12,532 nt of DNA from an uncultured Candidatus Udaeobacter sp. (GTDB lineage Bacteria; Verrucomicrobiota; Verrucomicrobiia; Chthoniobacterales; UBA10450), in contig CATPAV010000135.1 of the NCBI GenBank assembly GCA_955652245.1, forward strand, positions 1 to 12,532. Reading direction: 5' to 3'. This document shows, piece after piece, positions 1 to 6,070 of the stretch. The first letter of the stretch is position 1, and the number at the start of each line of letters is the position of its first letter. The notes beneath the pieces are model-generated. The model worked only from the letters and a program-made list of their open reading frames with translations. It did not search any database and had not been told where the DNA came from. A program made the position numbers and the translations under genes.

Positions 1-1598
1 TCGACGAGGCGATAAGTCGGAAGAATGCCAGAGGATTTTCGTCGCGCCCGAATGGTTTCCTCCGAGGAACCACATGCGATAGCGAGTTGCCGATCCGAAA
101 ACCCAAGCTTCTTTGCGCGGAGAAGCTCAGGCATCCTGCCTGATTGGTCGCGCAGGCTTCCAGCCTGCGTTCGCCACGTCTGCGCTTCCGCCACGATCTG
201 CTGCACGTTCCGCAAAAACCACTTGTCGATCTTCGTGAGTTCGAACACCTCGTCGGTCGCCATGCCATCCTGAAACGCCTGAGCGAGATGGAAAATGCGT
301 TCGGCGTTTGGAGTCGAAAGTTTCAGACGCAGCGTCTCCGGATTAACAGATCGGTCGGCGCCGTCACCGCATAGGCCGAAGCGTTTTATCTCCAAACTGC
401 GCAGCGCCTTTTGCAACGCTTCCTTGAACGTGCGGCCAATCGCCATCGCCTCACCCACGCTTTTCATCCGTGTCGTCAGCGTCGCGTCCGCTTGCGGAAA
501 TTTTTCGAACGTAAAGCGCGGGACTTTTACGACGCAGTAATCAATGGTTGGCTCGAAACAAGCGGGTGTCTCGCGTGTAATGTCGTTTTTGATTTCGTCG
601 AGTGTGTAACCGACCGCGAGTTTGGCCGCGATTTTTGCAATTGGGAATCCGGTCGCTTTGGATGCCAGCGCGCTCGAACGCGACACGCGCGGATTCATCT
701 CAATCACAATCATGCGCCCGTTCGCAGGATTAACGGCGAATTGAATATTCGATCCACCGGTCTCGACCCCGATCTCGCGAATGACCGCGAATGCCGCGTC
801 ACGCATCATCTGGTATTCTTTGTCCGTCAGCGTTTGCGCGGGCGCGACCGTAATCGAGTCCCCAGTATGCACGCCCATCGGATCGAAGTTCTCGATGGAA
901 CAAACGACCACACAGTTATCCATCCGGTCGCGCATCACTTCCATCTCGAATTCTTTCCAGCCGACCAGTGATTCATCGATCAAGACTTCACTGACTGGCG
1001 ACAGGTCGAGACCGTGCGCTGCGATCTCATCGAGTTCGTCGCGATTGTAGGCAATCCCGCCGCCCATGCCGCCAAGCGTGAACGCCGGGCGAATAATGAG
1101 CGGAAACGTCCCGATTTCGTCGGCTACGCGGTTTGCATCAACAAGCGAATGCGCCACGCCGGAGCGCGGTACTTCGAGACCGATGCGCAACATTGCTTCC
1201 TTGAACAGTTGCCGATCTTCGCCCTTCGCGATCGCCTGCGCGTTTGCGCCGATCAATTTCACTCCATGCCGCGCGAGCGCGCCGTTGCGATAAAGTTCCA
1301 TCGCTGCATTCAGCGCGGTCTGTCCGCCCATGGTTGGCAAAATCGCGTCCGGTTTTTCGCGTTCCATGATCGCCTCGATGACTTCGGCCGTGATCGGCTC
1401 GATGTAAGTGCGATCGGCAAACTCTGGATCGGTCATGATCGTCGCCGGGTTCGAGTTCACGAGCACGACCTGATAGCCTTCTTCGCGCAGCGCCTTGCAG
1501 GCTTGCACGCCCGAATAATCAAATTCGCAGCCCTGCCCGATCACGATTGGACCGGAGCCGATGAGCAGGATTTTCTTGAGATCGTTATTCCGCGGCAT
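1..1598 (-). CDS. carB: Carbamoyl-phosphate synthase large chain, N-terminal half (partial at the window edge)
   Basis: CarB makes carbamoyl phosphate from bicarbonate, ammonia (from the CarA glutaminase) and two ATP, feeding pyrimidine and arginine synthesis in the cytoplasm. Reading the minus strand from the ATG at 1598 gives 532 uninterrupted residues; families are usually about 1,070 residues, so the second half lies beyond base 1. Visible landmarks are the start segment LLIGSGPIVIGQGCEFDYSG (11-30), NSNPATIMTD (48-57), LPTMGGQTALN (87-97), R129, PAFTLGGMGGG (171-181), MGVHTGDSITVAPAQTL (241-257) and the metal-binding E300/N302 in IEMNPRVSRSSALASKATG. This is the complete first ATP-grasp (carboxyphosphate) domain. 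It is followed by the start of the oligomerisation domain with KLGFSDRQLA (497-506). Oddity: residues 477-491 are encoded by a double palindrome (see the repeat at 127-169). No Shine-Dalgarno precedes the ATG. The gene lies 231 bases downstream of sufE on the same strand and probably has its own promoter. Confidence 0.97.
   Translation of the reverse strand, partial: MPRNNDLKKILLIGSGPIVIGQGCEFDYSGVQACKALREEGYQVVLVNSNPATIMTDPEFADRTYIEPITAEVIEAIMEREKPDAILPTMGGQTALNAAMELYRNGALARHGVKLIGANAQAIAKGEDRQLFKEAMLRIGLEVPRSGVAHSLVDANRVADEIGTFPLIIRPAFTLGGMGGGIAYNRDELDEIAAHGLDLSPVSEVLIDESLVGWKEFEMEVMRDRMDNCVVVCSIENFDPMGVHTGDSITVAPAQTLTDKEYQMMRDAAFAVIREIGVETGGSNIQFAVNPANGRMIVIEMNPRVSRSSALASKATGFPIAKIAAKLAVGYTLDEIKNDITRETPACFEPTIDYCVVKVPRFTFEKFPQADATLTTRMKSVGEAMAIGRTFKEALQKALRSLEIKRFGLCGDGADRSVNPETLRLKLSTPNAERIFHLAQAFQDGMATDEVFELTKIDKWFLRNVQQIVAEAQTWRTQAGSLRDQSGRMPELLRAKKLGFSDRQLAIACGSSEETIRARRKSSGILPTYRLV
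127..169. repeat. Tandem double palindrome inside the carB reading frame
   Basis: Two perfect hairpins lie side by side. TCAGGCA-TCC-TGCCTGA occupies 127-143 (7-bp arms) and CGCAGGCT-TCC-AGCCTGCG occupies 151-169 (8-bp arms), with 7 bases between them. Both have the same TCC loop, which on the carB strand reads GGA. The unit has the look of an REP/MITE-type intergenic palindrome, but here it is fully inside carB, in frame and without a stop. It encodes CarB residues 477-491 (TQAGSLRDQSGRMPE), in the linker before the oligomerisation domain. From memory of the E. coli protein the segment is only a few residues longer than usual, so the element may have replaced linker sequence rather than simply added to it. 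Confidence 0.8.
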
Positions 1599-1657
1599 CT
1601 GCGCGCGGGGATGATAAATCAAATCAGCCGAACTTCACGCGCGAATCGCGGATCGGT

Positions 1658-1681
1658 GGCACAGCCGAGGACCGCCGTGCC
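1658..1681. repeat. Imperfect palindrome in the carB leader
   Basis: GGCACAGCCG (1658-1667) and CCGCCGTGCC (1672-1681) form an imperfect stem with 8 of 10 positions matching and a perfect outer GGCAC/GTGCC. It lies 60-83 bases upstream of the carB ATG, so it may be in the carB 5' leader. It could be a degenerate member of a dispersed palindrome family or a leader hairpin; nothing visible separates the two. The remaining bases 1599-1657 show no clear promoter and no Shine-Dalgarno. Confidence 0.45.
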
Positions 1682-1721
1682 CCGACATTATGCGACCTTT
1701 GCCATGCGCTGCCAATCTTCT

Positions 1722-1820
1722 GTCATGTCGAGCGAGAGTCTTGCCCTGAGCGAAGTCGAACGGGTCAAGACATCTCTCATTGTTAACCGTAAGAGATTCC
1801 TCGACTCCGCTCGGAATGAC
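1722..1820. repeat. Dispersed imperfect inverted repeat (MITE/REP-like), copy 1
   Basis: A 99-bp unit with nested inverted arms. Outer ends are GTCATGTCGAGCG (1722-1734) against CGCTCGGAATGAC (1808-1820), 11 of 13 complementary. Inner arms are GAGCGAAGTCGA (1748-1759) against TCGACTCCGCTC (1801-1812), 11 of 12, and ATCTCT (1772-1777) against AGAGAT (1792-1797), perfect. It has no coding capacity and fills most of the space between the sufE stop codon (1830) and the carB leader. A 14-base stretch AGCGAAGTCGAACG (1749-1762) recurs exactly, inverted, at 5465-5478, showing it is a repeated element. Read as RNA from the sufE side it could fold into a long hairpin just after the sufE stop. Confidence 0.75.
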
Positions 1821-1829
1821 AAAAGGCTG

Positions 1830-2351
1830 CTACGCCACCTGTGCCTGCGTCATACGTTCTCGATCCAGGTAAACCTTGCAGATGCTTTTGATGCGCGTGA
1901 GCACGTAATAAATCGTCTGGCTGCGGATGCGGACCAGTTCCGCGCCGACGATGCGGGTGACGAAATCGCTCGGCAGATCGAGAATCTCCTGGGGCGTGCA
2001 ACCCTCCAGGCCTTTGCAAAGGACGGCCGTCATCGCACGGGTAAGCGTTTGCACTTCCGGCCCGAGCGTCATGCGGATGTGTGCCTTGCCGTTTTCATCG
2101 ACATGCAGATAAACGCCGACCGTGTCCATGCATTCTTCATCCTTGCGTACATCGACAAGATTAAAATCCTCACCTGCGCGCGGCTCCTGCTTCTTCGCGT
2201 TGTCCGCGTAGGAGACGAGCGTCTCGCGCCGCTCATCTTCTGGCAGCGATTCGAACAGCTTTATGATGTTGTTGAGCTTGGCCGGATACGTTCCGTCGGA
2301 ACGGATTTCGGCGGCACCCGACTCATCTAATTTGCCGCAACCTTTGCTCAT
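1830..2351 (-). CDS. sufE: SufE-family sulfur acceptor / Fe-S assembly protein
   Basis: SufE accepts persulfide sulfur, classically from the cysteine desulfurase SufS, and passes it to the Fe-S scaffold in the cytoplasm. The 173-residue product has the family's order of parts: LNNIIKLFESLPEDERRETLVSYA (26-49), the acceptor-loop cysteine C74 in DEECMDTVGVYLHVD (equivalent to the GCQSQVW loop of E. coli SufE), LTRAMTAVL (103-111), TPQEILDLPSDF (119-130) and IRSQTIYYVLTRIKSI (142-157). A frame open to 2411 exists, but those extra 20 residues overlap the sulfurtransferase gene and are not SufE-like. I therefore chose the ATG at 2349-2351, which follows the preceding stop codon by 8 bases. GGAG directly abuts this ATG, which is too close for normal spacing, so translational coupling to the upstream gene is likely. 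Family assignment is strong; the sulfur donor is not shown by the sequence. Confidence 0.9.
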   Translation of the reverse strand: MSKGCGKLDESGAAEIRSDGTYPAKLNNIIKLFESLPEDERRETLVSYADNAKKQEPRAGEDFNLVDVRKDEECMDTVGVYLHVDENGKAHIRMTLGPEVQTLTRAMTAVLCKGLEGCTPQEILDLPSDFVTRIVGAELVRIRSQTIYYVLTRIKSICKVYLDRERMTQAQVA

Positions 2352-2359
2352 CTCCGGGC

Positions 2360-3226
2360 TTAAGCGCCTTTTTCGATTGGCGCGCCGACTTTGTTGCCCC
2401 ATTCGGTCCATGAACCATCGTAATTGCGCACGTTATCGAGTCCGAGCAGATATGTGAGCACAAACCAGGTGTGACTAGAACGTTCGCCGATTCGGCAATA
2501 AACAACCGTGTCGGTGTCCGGGCTCACGCCACATTGATCGAGATAAATTTTCGCCAGTTCGGATGCGGGCTTAAACGTGGCGTCATCATTGGTCGCGGTT
2601 TTCCACGGCATGCTTTTCGCGCCGGGAATATGACCGCCGCGCAGCACCCCTTCCTGCGGATATTCCGGCATGTGCGTGATCTCGCCTTTGTATTCGCCCG
2701 GTGAACGCACATCGATCAACGGTTTGCCCGCCTTGCTTTGCGCAAGCGCTTCATCAGCAAACGCGCGAATCTCTTTGTCGAAGCGTTTTTTCGACACCGG
2801 ATAATTCGTCTTCGAGTATTTCGGAACGTCGCGCGTCATCGGCCGGCCTTCTGCTTTCCATTTGTCGCGGCCGCCATTCAGAATTTTCACCTTCTCGTGA
2901 CCGAACAAGCGGAACGCCCAGAGCGCGTAACACGCCCACCAGTTCGCTTTGTCGCCGTAGAAAATGCAGGTCGTGTCCGGCGTGATCCCATTACGGCTGC
3001 ACAGCTCGGCGAATTTCTCCGGCGAAATGTAATCGCGAATTACCGGGTCCTGCAGATCAGCCCGCCAATCGATGTGCACTGCGCCGGGAATATGCCCGGT
3101 GCCGTAAAGCAGGACATCCTCATTCGACTCGACGATCCGGATACCCTCGTCTTCGAGGTGTTTCTCGAGCCAATCGGTTTCCACTAGCGCTTCCGGATGC
3201 GCGTATTGCGTAGGATGCGTAGCCAT
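2360..3226 (-). CDS. Thiosulfate sulfurtransferase (two-domain rhodanese)
   Basis: A 288-residue tandem rhodanese that moves sulfane sulfur from a donor such as thiosulfate to a nucleophile through a cysteine persulfide (EC 2.8.1.1 type). The inactive N-terminal rhodanese domain spans about 12-130 (VETDWLEKHL, GHIPGAVHIDW, FYGDKANWWACYALWAFRLFG, LNGGRDKW). The catalytic domain spans about 165-285 (LIDVRSPGEYKGEI, RGGHIPGAKSMPW, VVYCRIGERSSHTWFVL, NYDGSWTEW). The active-site cysteine is C244; the CRIGERS loop is the SseA/CysA type typical of thiosulfate sulfurtransferases rather than 3-mercaptopyruvate enzymes. No signal peptide is seen, so it is cytoplasmic. It starts at the ATG at 3226 and lies 8 bases upstream of sufE in the same direction, indicating one operon for sulfur transfer. 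The in vivo donor is not decidable from sequence. Confidence 0.93.
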   Translation of the reverse strand: MATHPTQYAHPEALVETDWLEKHLEDEGIRIVESNEDVLLYGTGHIPGAVHIDWRADLQDPVIRDYISPEKFAELCSRNGITPDTTCIFYGDKANWWACYALWAFRLFGHEKVKILNGGRDKWKAEGRPMTRDVPKYSKTNYPVSKKRFDKEIRAFADEALAQSKAGKPLIDVRSPGEYKGEITHMPEYPQEGVLRGGHIPGAKSMPWKTATNDDATFKPASELAKIYLDQCGVSPDTDTVVYCRIGERSSHTWFVLTYLLGLDNVRNYDGSWTEWGNKVGAPIEKGA

Positions 3227-3275
3227 AGAACCGTAAATTTCAATCCGCTTTCTAATCAGAGCAAGGAGATTCGAA

Positions 3276-3311
3276 CCGCCAGCAGCAGGGGTCTGGCGGG
3301 GCTTCGGCCAG
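3276..3311 (-). terminator. Overlapping alternative hairpins downstream of the START-domain gene
   Basis: Immediately after the stop codon of the START-domain gene (minus strand) two stems compete for the same bases. CTGGC (3293-3297) pairs with GCCAG (3307-3311), or its neighbourhood CTGGCGG (3293-3299) pairs with CCGCCAG (3276-3282) as a perfect 7-bp stem with a 10-base loop. No run of T follows on the minus strand, so an intrinsic terminator is not proven; it could also be a small palindromic repeat. It lies 50 bases or more upstream of the sulfurtransferase ATG and may separate the two transcription units. Confidence 0.4.
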
Positions 3312-3312
3312 T

Positions 3313-3975
3313 CTAGTCTGCGCTGTACTTCGCGAGTTTCACCTGATTCCGAACCGCGGTGAAAATTTTGCGAATGCCGATCTCATTCGCGATGTTGGCC
3401 AGGAACGCAGGAAGTTTTCCGCCGCAATCGGTGTAAATACAATAAGTCGCACGAGTCTTAGCCGCCGCGGCAGGTTCCAATAGCCACCTGCCTTCGTTCA
3501 CCTTAACGCGCAACACGCCCGGCTTTTCACCGGGACCAGATGCGTTCGCAGGCTCCCATTGATCAAGAAAAACGACTCCCCCCTGGCCAGGCCACGACTT
3601 CTTCCAAATCCGCAAAGTATAATCGCGGTCGCTGACGACTTTTGGTGAGAGTCGCTGATAACTATAAATCGAATCGCCCTCTCGTTTGATGAGCCGGCAC
3701 TCCGCCGTGTAGGGCATGAAGTTGGGATAACTCTCCAAGTCGCTGAGCACATTATGCACAGCGCGGGAAGAAGCGTCGATTTCGCCTACAGCTTTGAATT
3801 CCTTCAGCGATGAACCCGCTCGCGCACGGCTAGAGAAAGAGATGCCATCAGTTTCCTTAACAAACTTCCATCCATCATTCGGATCGGGCGATTGTATAAA
3901 CTCGGTCGCAAAGATCGACAACGGCGAGGTTCCGCCGAGAAAGAGGAAAAGCGCTGCTAACCGTCGCCACTCCAT
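3313..3975 (-). CDS. Secreted START-domain (SRPBCC) protein of unknown ligand
   Basis: A 220-residue protein with an N-terminal signal-like hydrophobic stretch (residues 4-23, likely cleavage near SIFA/TEF), so export to the periplasm is inferred. The rest resembles a START/SRPBCC lipid-binding helix-grip fold: DGWKFVKETDGISFSSR (34-50), SSLKEFKAVGEIDAS (55-69), VLSDLESYPNFMPYTAECRLI (76-96), SPKVVSDRDYTLRIWKK (110-126) and a C-terminal amphipathic helix around LPAFLANIANEIGIRKIFTAVRNQ (188-211). The 'SDRDY' turn after the central strands is characteristic of START proteins. Members bind hydrophobic ligands, but no ligand can be named here. It lies 62 bases downstream of the amidohydrolase gene on the same strand and may be co-transcribed. 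No Shine-Dalgarno is seen; the ATG at 3975 is chosen because it gives a complete signal peptide. Confidence 0.82.
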   Translation of the reverse strand: MEWRRLAALFLFLGGTSPLSIFATEFIQSPDPNDGWKFVKETDGISFSSRARAGSSLKEFKAVGEIDASSRAVHNVLSDLESYPNFMPYTAECRLIKREGDSIYSYQRLSPKVVSDRDYTLRIWKKSWPGQGGVVFLDQWEPANASGPGEKPGVLRVKVNEGRWLLEPAAAAKTRATYCIYTDCGGKLPAFLANIANEIGIRKIFTAVRNQVKLAKYSAD

Positions 3976-4037
3976 TTTGTAATTTAGCGAATTTGTCTCA
4001 GTGACGCCACCGGACGCCTGTAACTGCGCGAAGAAAC

Positions 4038-5450
4038 CTAGCGTGTCTCAGTTAGTAACTCTTGCGCAGGATAAAGCACGCCATTCTTCATTACGCTGTC
4101 GATGTCGGATGCGTGGGCGATGTCGTCGACTGGATTTGATTTCAGAATGATGAGATCAGCAAAGTTACTTTTGTCGATGGAGCCGATGTGCGCACCGATG
4201 TCGCCGCCGAAAAGTTTGGCGGCGTGAGCCGTGGCGCATTGCAGAATTTGCTTCGGCGTGAGGCCGGCCTCTTTCATTAACTGGAATTCGCGAAAAAGGG
4301 CTGGCCCGTGAATGGTGCCGATATTTCCGGCGTCGGTGCCGGCGGCGATGGTGATGCCGGCGTCCTCGAGTGTTTTCAGATTTTTCAGCGCCACATCATA
4401 GATCTTTTTGATCCGATCGAGCGCCGCATCCGGATTCCCCAACGCCGTCTTGATGCGATCCGGAACTTGATCGAACGGCAACTTTGTGACATCGAGTGTC
4501 GCGATCACTTCCGGGTTGCCCCACGCTTTTTCTTCCGGCGTGAGATTTAACCTGTTCGCGAACGTGCGCCCGTAACGCTCAAAGACGACGAGCGTCGGAC
4601 ACAAGATCGTATGTCGATCTTTCAGCAACTTCACAAATGCGGCGTCGACTTCTTTGTCGATGACGCTGTGCACAAGCACGTCGGCGCCTTCTTCAACCGC
4701 GGCGCGGGCGGTCTCCAGCTCGGTCGCGTGAACGGCGACGCGTAGCTTGCGTGCGTGACTTTCCTCTACGGTCGCGTGGACAATCGGGCGGAAGCTGTCG
4801 ACCGGATGATCTTTATCGACGATGTACCAAATCTTCACCAGGTCGGGACTTTGCGCGGCGAGCTTGCGCACGAACTCGCGGGCTTGATCCGACGTGTCAA
4901 TCTTGACGATGGGCGGATCGCCGAGATCAAGCTGCGGTCGCGAGACACTTGAGATCAACGGTCCGGCCACGGCGACGCGCGGCGCTTTCGCGGTCGCGTT
5001 CGCAATTTTGCGAACCTCGAAATTCCAAAACGGCCCGCCAACATCGACCACGGACGTGATTCCGCTGCGCAAGTAGCGAGCGAATGTGTCTGGCAAATTG
5101 CGTTTGATCCACGCGACTTCCTCCGCGTACGGCCGAACTCTGGTTAGATCGACAACGTCAGGTCGCGTGAACAGATCGCCGGACTGGAAGAAATGCACGT
5201 GCGTGTCGATATAGCCGGGCAAAATGAATTTGCCTTTGCAATCGATCCACTTTGAACCGGTGGGCACGGCCATGTCTTTTCGTGTCCCGACGGCACTGAT
5301 GCGATCGCCATCGATGACGACGACGCTGTTTTCGAGGACTTGAGACGTTGCGGGATTAATCAACATTCCGCCAACGAGCGCGATTTTCTCGGCGTGCGCA
5401 GCGAGCGCGAAGATCGACAATGCAAAAGCAAATGCGATTCCAAGTTTCAT
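4038..5450 (-). CDS. Secreted metal-dependent amidohydrolase (imidazolonepropionase-like / Xaa-Pro dipeptidase-like)
   Basis: Amidohydrolase-superfamily enzyme, likely hydrolysing an amide, peptide or lactam-type bond in the periplasm. Numbered from an upstream GTG at 5465 (475 residues), the metal site is complete: HVH at 89-91 in ILPGYIDTHVHFF, the probable carboxylated lysine K211 in LVKIWYI, H246 in VAVHATE, H266 in DVLVHSVID and D378 in TIAAGTDAGN. An N-terminal beta-sandwich part precedes it (LVGGMLINPATSQVLENSVVVIDGDRISAVG), and its closing strands follow (FADLIILKSNPVDDI). I prefer the ATG at 5450 (470 residues): it begins a textbook signal peptide (MKLGIAFAFALSIFALAAHA), and the GTG alternative lies at the edge of a repeat element (5465-5510). 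Substrate is not predictable. It is the first gene of a leftward run that continues into the START-domain gene. Confidence 0.92.
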   Translation of the reverse strand: MKLGIAFAFALSIFALAAHAEKIALVGGMLINPATSQVLENSVVVIDGDRISAVGTRKDMAVPTGSKWIDCKGKFILPGYIDTHVHFFQSGDLFTRPDVVDLTRVRPYAEEVAWIKRNLPDTFARYLRSGITSVVDVGGPFWNFEVRKIANATAKAPRVAVAGPLISSVSRPQLDLGDPPIVKIDTSDQAREFVRKLAAQSPDLVKIWYIVDKDHPVDSFRPIVHATVEESHARKLRVAVHATELETARAAVEEGADVLVHSVIDKEVDAAFVKLLKDRHTILCPTLVVFERYGRTFANRLNLTPEEKAWGNPEVIATLDVTKLPFDQVPDRIKTALGNPDAALDRIKKIYDVALKNLKTLEDAGITIAAGTDAGNIGTIHGPALFREFQLMKEAGLTPKQILQCATAHAAKLFGGDIGAHIGSIDKSNFADLIILKSNPVDDIAHASDIDSVMKNGVLYPAQELLTETR

Positions 5451-5464
5451 CGATTGAAGATTCA

Positions 5465-5510
5465 CGTTCGACTTCGCTTATGCACGCCCTCGACTTCGGT
5501 TGGAATGACA
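5465..5510. repeat. Dispersed repeat, rearranged or truncated copy 2
   Basis: On the minus strand this 46-bp stretch starts with GTCATTCC, continues with a GAAGTCGAGG-like segment and ends with AGCGAAGTCGAACG. The last 14 bases match 1749-1762 of copy 1 exactly, and the first 8 match the outer end of copy 1 (minus strand, 1813-1820). The long central part of copy 1 is missing, so this is an internally deleted or rearranged relative. It abuts the amidohydrolase gene: the GTG alternative start at 5465 uses the last base of the repeat. The rest of the divergent gap (5511-5570) is AT-rich with no convincing promoter boxes. Confidence 0.6.
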
Positions 5511-5570
5511 AATATCAGTGTTCCGCAGAAACGCAGCTGTAACTTTTGTGAATAGTAGTTCCATTTAGTA

Positions 5571-6047
5571 ATGAAAGGATTGGACTCCTACTTGAATGAC
5601 CACCTCGCTGGTTCGGTCGGCGCGTTAGAACTGATCGATCATTGGATCGACATCTGTCATGGCAAACCGCTCGCGATGTTTTTCGCTGAGATCAGGAATG
5701 AAATCAGCAGGGATCAGGAAACGCTGCGTGATTTGATGCACGCGCTTGGTGCAAAAGAAAGCAATGTGCGCCAGGCGGGCGCGTGGGCAGCCGAAAAACT
5801 TAGCCGCGTGACGTTCGCGGTCGCCGGAGATGAAGTTGGCGGATTGGGATTGGGGCTGGCGCTGGAAACACTCGTTATGGGGATCACCGGCAAGAAACTC
5901 TTGTGGCGCACTTTAGGCGCAGTGGATATGGCGCAACTCCAGGGAATCAATTTTACCCAACTAGAACAACGCGCGGACGAACAGATCGAGCGGATTGAAA
6001 TAGTACGCCTGCGCGCGGTGCGGGATGCGCTCTCGCCGGCGAATTAA
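5571..6047 (+). CDS. Small helical protein, possibly ferritin-like
   Basis: I do not recognise this 158-residue protein with certainty. It reads as almost entirely helical: about 4-30, 33-60 (AMFFAEIRNEISRDQETLRDLMHALG), 65-85, 95-115 and 128-155 (TQLEQRADEQIERIEIVRLRAVRDAL). Glu, Asp and His are spaced along helices 1, 2 and the last (for example H11, E20, E40, E44, D48, E50, E132, E137). This suggests a four-helix ferritin-like bundle, but no strict ExxH metal motif is present, so metal binding is unproven. There is no signal peptide or membrane segment; a glycine-rich GDEVGGLGLGLALETLVMGITG stretch (87-107) sits between helices. It stands alone, divergent from the amidohydrolase and convergent with the AI-2E family gene. 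The ATG at 5571 has no Shine-Dalgarno. Confidence 0.7.
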   Translation: MKGLDSYLNDHLAGSVGALELIDHWIDICHGKPLAMFFAEIRNEISRDQETLRDLMHALGAKESNVRQAGAWAAEKLSRVTFAVAGDEVGGLGLGLALETLVMGITGKKLLWRTLGAVDMAQLQGINFTQLEQRADEQIERIEIVRLRAVRDALSPAN

Positions 6048-6068
6048 ACGTGCAGGTGCCCTGCAATA
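6048..6068. terminator. Perfect short hairpin in a 23-bp convergent junction
   Basis: Between the two converging stop codons (6047 and 6071) lies TGCAGG-TGC-CCTGCA (6051-6065), a perfect 6-bp stem with a 3-base loop. It is extendable by ACG (6048-6050) pairing with CGT (6068-6070) if two bases bulge. Its place suggests a bidirectional terminator or transcript-end protector. There is no T run on either side, so classic intrinsic termination is not shown. The 3-base-loop design resembles the hairpins inside carB. Confidence 0.5.
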
Positions 6069-6070
6069 CG

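Noticed and set aside
411..971. Plus-strand ORF of 186 codons
   Set aside because: It is antisense to the conserved carB ATP-grasp region and is a composition-driven shadow.
1014..2330. Long plus-strand ORF of 438 codons
   Set aside because: It lies antisense across the carB N-terminus, the repeat element and sufE. Its translation is rich in Arg/His/Phe with no recognisable domain, while the minus strand encodes clear conserved proteins.
2352..2411. Extended sufE start overlapping the sulfurtransferase gene
   Set aside because: The extra residues are basic, not SufE-like, and come from the overlapping coding sequence; the ATG at 2351 follows the upstream stop neatly.
3255..3290. tRNA T-loop-like sequence (minus strand GGTTCGAATC)
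   Set aside because: The flanking bases do not form a T stem, no matching acceptor or anticodon arm is found upstream, and there is no CCA end.
5463..5465. GTG start for the amidohydrolase
   Set aside because: It coincides with the edge of a dispersed repeat and adds five residues before an already complete signal peptide; the ATG at 5450 is simpler.
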